A stretch of DNA of 16,137 nucleotides from Pseudomonadota bacterium (GTDB taxonomy: Bacteria; Pseudomonadota; Gammaproteobacteria; Burkholderiales; Burkholderiaceae_B), in NCBI GenBank assembly GCA_023427945.1, contig JAEYZR010000397.1:1-16137 (forward strand). Direction: 5' to 3'. Position numbers and translations under genes: made by a program. The notes below the pieces were generated by a model. That model was not told the DNA's origin. It ran no database searches and worked only from the letters and a program-made list of their open reading frames with translations. Below, piece by piece: positions 14,462 through 16,137 of this stretch (positions are counted from its first letter, which is position 1; the number at the start of each line of letters is the position of its first letter).

Positions 14462-14608
14462 TCTTATAACTCCGCCAATGTCCGGCATATCGTGCCGAAA
14501 AAAATGAGATTTGACGAATTTTATGCTGTTTGGCGCTTCGGCGCGCATGGATTTTGAATACCTGTGCGGCGGGTTCGTCGCTAGCATATCCATCTTTCGG
14601 AGATGAAT
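14462..14608. promoter_or_regulatory. Divergent Lrp / E1 control region with Lrp-box-like site
   Basis: A 147-bp gap between divergent genes. The 15-mer at 14514-14528 matches 12 of 15 positions of the E. coli Lrp consensus YAGHAWATTWTDCTR, within an A/T-rich patch (14498-14531). TTGACG at 14511-14516 is -35-like on the plus strand, but no -10 follows at the right distance. Small inverted repeats: CGGCA/TGCCG (14483-14497, 5-nt loop) and GCGC-TTCG-GCGC (14533-14544), a UUCG-tetraloop hairpin in the E1 leader if transcription starts upstream of it. GGAG at 14599-14602 is the E1 ribosome binding site. Confidence 0.5.
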
Positions 14609-16137
14609 ATGTCTGACGCGATCCCTCGTAGAAGTGAGCAGTCGGATTCCGGTGTCATCGACCTGGATCCTCAAGAGACCGACGAATGGCGACATGCCCT
14701 GCAATCGCTTTTTCAGGCCGATGGCGCACGGCGTGCCGAGTTCGTGTTGAACCAGGTGCTCAATCACAGCCAGGTGCTGGGCGTGCGGCCTCGCCGCGAT
14801 TATCAGACGGCCTATCTGAATACGATTGCCGTCAAGGCGCAGCCGCGTTTTCCGGGAGACCTGGCCATCGAGAAACGCATCGCGTCGATCAACCGCTGGA
14901 ACGCGCTTGCCATGGTGGTGCGTGCCAACCAGGCGCATGGCGAACTGGGCGGGCATATCGCCAGCTACGCTTCGGCTGCTGATCTCTTCGAGGTGGGATT
15001 CAATCATTTTTTCCGAGCCGGCACACCTGACGCGCCGGGGGATCTGGTCTTCATGCAGGCCCACTCGGCACCCGGCATCTATGCCCGTGCCTATCTCGAG
15101 GGTTTCCTGTCGGAAGACGATCTGTCGCACTACCGCCGGGAAATCGCGGCATCGTCACAGGGCTTGCGCGGCCTGTCTTCTTACCCCCACCCGTGGCTGA
15201 TGCCCGACTTCTGGCAGTTCCCGACGGGATCGATGGGCATCGGTCCGATCAATGCCATCTACCAGGCGCGCTTCATGCGTTATCTGGAGCACCGCGATCA
15301 GGTCCCGGCGGCAAAACGCAAGGTCTGGGCGATCATTGGCGATGGCGAGATGGACGAGCCCGAATCGGTGGCGGCCTTGACGCTGGCCGCCCGCGAGAAG
15401 CTGGACAACCTGGTGTTCGTCGTGAACTGCAACCTGCAGCGGCTTGATGGACCGGTGCGAGGCAATGGCCGCATCGTCGATGAACTCGAGACGCTGTATG
15501 GCGGTGCGGGATGGAACGTGATCAAGCTGCTGTGGGGCAGCGACTGGGATGAGCTGTTCGAGCAAGACCACACGGGGGCACTGGCCACCGCTTTTGGCAA
15601 GACGGTGGATGGACAGTTCCAGACTTTTGCAGCGAAGAATGGCGACTACAACCGCAAGCACTTCTTTGGCCAGAACGAGGAGCTTGCCGCGCTGGTGGCG
15701 CAATGGTCCGATGCCGAGATCGATCAGCTCAAGCGGGGTGGTCACGACATCGTCAAGATCTACGCCGCTTACCAGCACGCAGCAAGTCACACCGGGCAGC
15801 CCACGGTCATTCTGGCGCAGACGAAGAAAGGCTTTGGCATGGGCGACGCCGGCCAGGGAAAAATGACGACCCATCAGCAGAAAAAGCTCGATGTCGATGC
15901 CTTGCTTGCTTTTCGCGACCGGTTCGATCTACCCATTTCGGATGCCGACTGCGCCGCGCTGAGATTCCATCGTTTTGCCCCTGATAGTGTCGAAGGAAAA
16001 TACCTGCGTGCCAGACGCGAGGCCTTGGGGGGTTACCTGCCGCGGCGCACCGCGAGCGCGCCCCGGCTTGCGGCGCCCTCCGTCGAGCAGTGGGGCAGGT
16101 TCGCCACGCAGGCCGATGGCAAGGAGATGTCCACGAC
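14609..16137 (+). CDS. Homodimeric 2-oxoacid dehydrogenase E1 component, AceE/MdeB-like (C-terminal part beyond window edge)
   Basis: The frame is open for 509 codons to the end of the window; family members are about 890 residues. It is a thiamine-diphosphate enzyme that decarboxylates a 2-oxoacid and acylates the lipoyl group of an E2. Hallmarks: GGHIASYASAADLFEVGFNH, SSYPHPWLMPDFWQFPTGSM, the ThDP motif from GDGEMDEPE (244-252) to NCNLQRLDGPVRGN (273-286), and TKKGFGMG. ATG 14609 is chosen over ATG 14603 because GGAG lies 6 nt before it. Several normally constant stretches differ from housekeeping AceE (QVLNHSQVLGVRPRRDYQTA, FMQAHSAPGIY, ASSQGLRGLSSYP). Together with the adjacent Lrp gene this suggests the MdeB type, which in Pseudomonas putida acts on 2-oxobutyrate from methionine breakdown. 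Pyruvate dehydrogenase remains possible. Confidence 0.93.
   Translation, partial: MSDAIPRRSEQSDSGVIDLDPQETDEWRHALQSLFQADGARRAEFVLNQVLNHSQVLGVRPRRDYQTAYLNTIAVKAQPRFPGDLAIEKRIASINRWNALAMVVRANQAHGELGGHIASYASAADLFEVGFNHFFRAGTPDAPGDLVFMQAHSAPGIYARAYLEGFLSEDDLSHYRREIAASSQGLRGLSSYPHPWLMPDFWQFPTGSMGIGPINAIYQARFMRYLEHRDQVPAAKRKVWAIIGDGEMDEPESVAALTLAAREKLDNLVFVVNCNLQRLDGPVRGNGRIVDELETLYGGAGWNVIKLLWGSDWDELFEQDHTGALATAFGKTVDGQFQTFAAKNGDYNRKHFFGQNEELAALVAQWSDAEIDQLKRGGHDIVKIYAAYQHAASHTGQPTVILAQTKKGFGMGDAGQGKMTTHQQKKLDVDALLAFRDRFDLPISDADCAALRFHRFAPDSVEGKYLRARREALGGYLPRRTASAPRLAAPSVEQWGRFATQADGKEMST

Noticed and set aside
14462..15130. N-terminal extension of the second Lrp protein by more than 200 residues
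   Set aside because: The frame stays open, but the extension is antisense to the E1 coding sequence and a well-placed GGAG precedes the internal ATG that gives the standard Lrp length.
1..16137. Mobile elements, phage genes, toxin-antitoxin or defence systems, CRISPR arrays, tRNA or rRNA genes
   Set aside because: I looked for repeats, transposase or integrase motifs, spaced direct repeats and cloverleaf-like sequence on both strands and saw none; the genes are ordinary metabolic, regulatory and signalling types.

Overview
The window looks like a chromosomal segment of a high-GC betaproteobacterium, most likely in or near the Alcaligenaceae (Bordetella/Achromobacter type). The signs are the strong G/C bias at third codon positions, an orphan Bug/TctC-type solute-binding protein, a YoaK/DUF1275 protein of the kind common in that family, and a PutA without its own DNA-binding domain. 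The taxonomic call is inference from gene content. Coding density is high, no gene-free stretch exceeds about 250 bp, and no tRNA, rRNA, insertion sequence or CRISPR array was seen.

Layout from left to right. (1) 1-1624: the N-terminal part of putA (minus strand, running off the left edge) is divergent from an Lrp/AsnC regulator, a proline-catabolism unit. (2) 1645-2406: a minus-strand DUF1275 membrane protein. (3) 2578-5153: a two-gene plus-strand operon of a DASS/SLC13-type anion transporter and an Ldh2-type NAD(P)H-dependent 2-hydroxyacid dehydrogenase, probably uptake and oxidation of a hydroxy-carboxylate. (4) 5125-9080: a minus-strand pair of soluble GAF-containing c-di-GMP enzymes. The upstream one has a degenerate GGDEF and an intact EAL; the downstream one is GAF-PAS-GGDEF-EAL with an intact GGDEF and I-site. 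Its end overlaps the dehydrogenase gene. (5) 9323-13994: a minus-strand operon of a divergent AcnA-type aconitase followed by an orphan TctC/Bug binding protein, with a divergent GntR/HutC-type regulator; this resembles a tricarboxylate-uptake-and-use module. (6) 13991-16137: a second Lrp/AsnC regulator (BkdR/MdeR-like), divergent from a homodimeric 2-oxoacid dehydrogenase E1 gene (AceE/MdeB-like) that runs off the right edge.

The common theme is carbon-acid and amino-acid catabolism under local, divergently transcribed regulators (Lrp-putA, GntR-acnA/tctC, Lrp-E1), interrupted by a c-di-GMP signalling operon. Nothing seen amounts to an obviously unknown system. The items most worth following are the Lrp/E1 pair, which may be a 2-oxobutyrate dehydrogenase rather than the housekeeping pyruvate dehydrogenase; the aconitase-TctC-GntR module, whose substrate is unknown; and the tandem c-di-GMP enzymes with complementary sequence degeneration.
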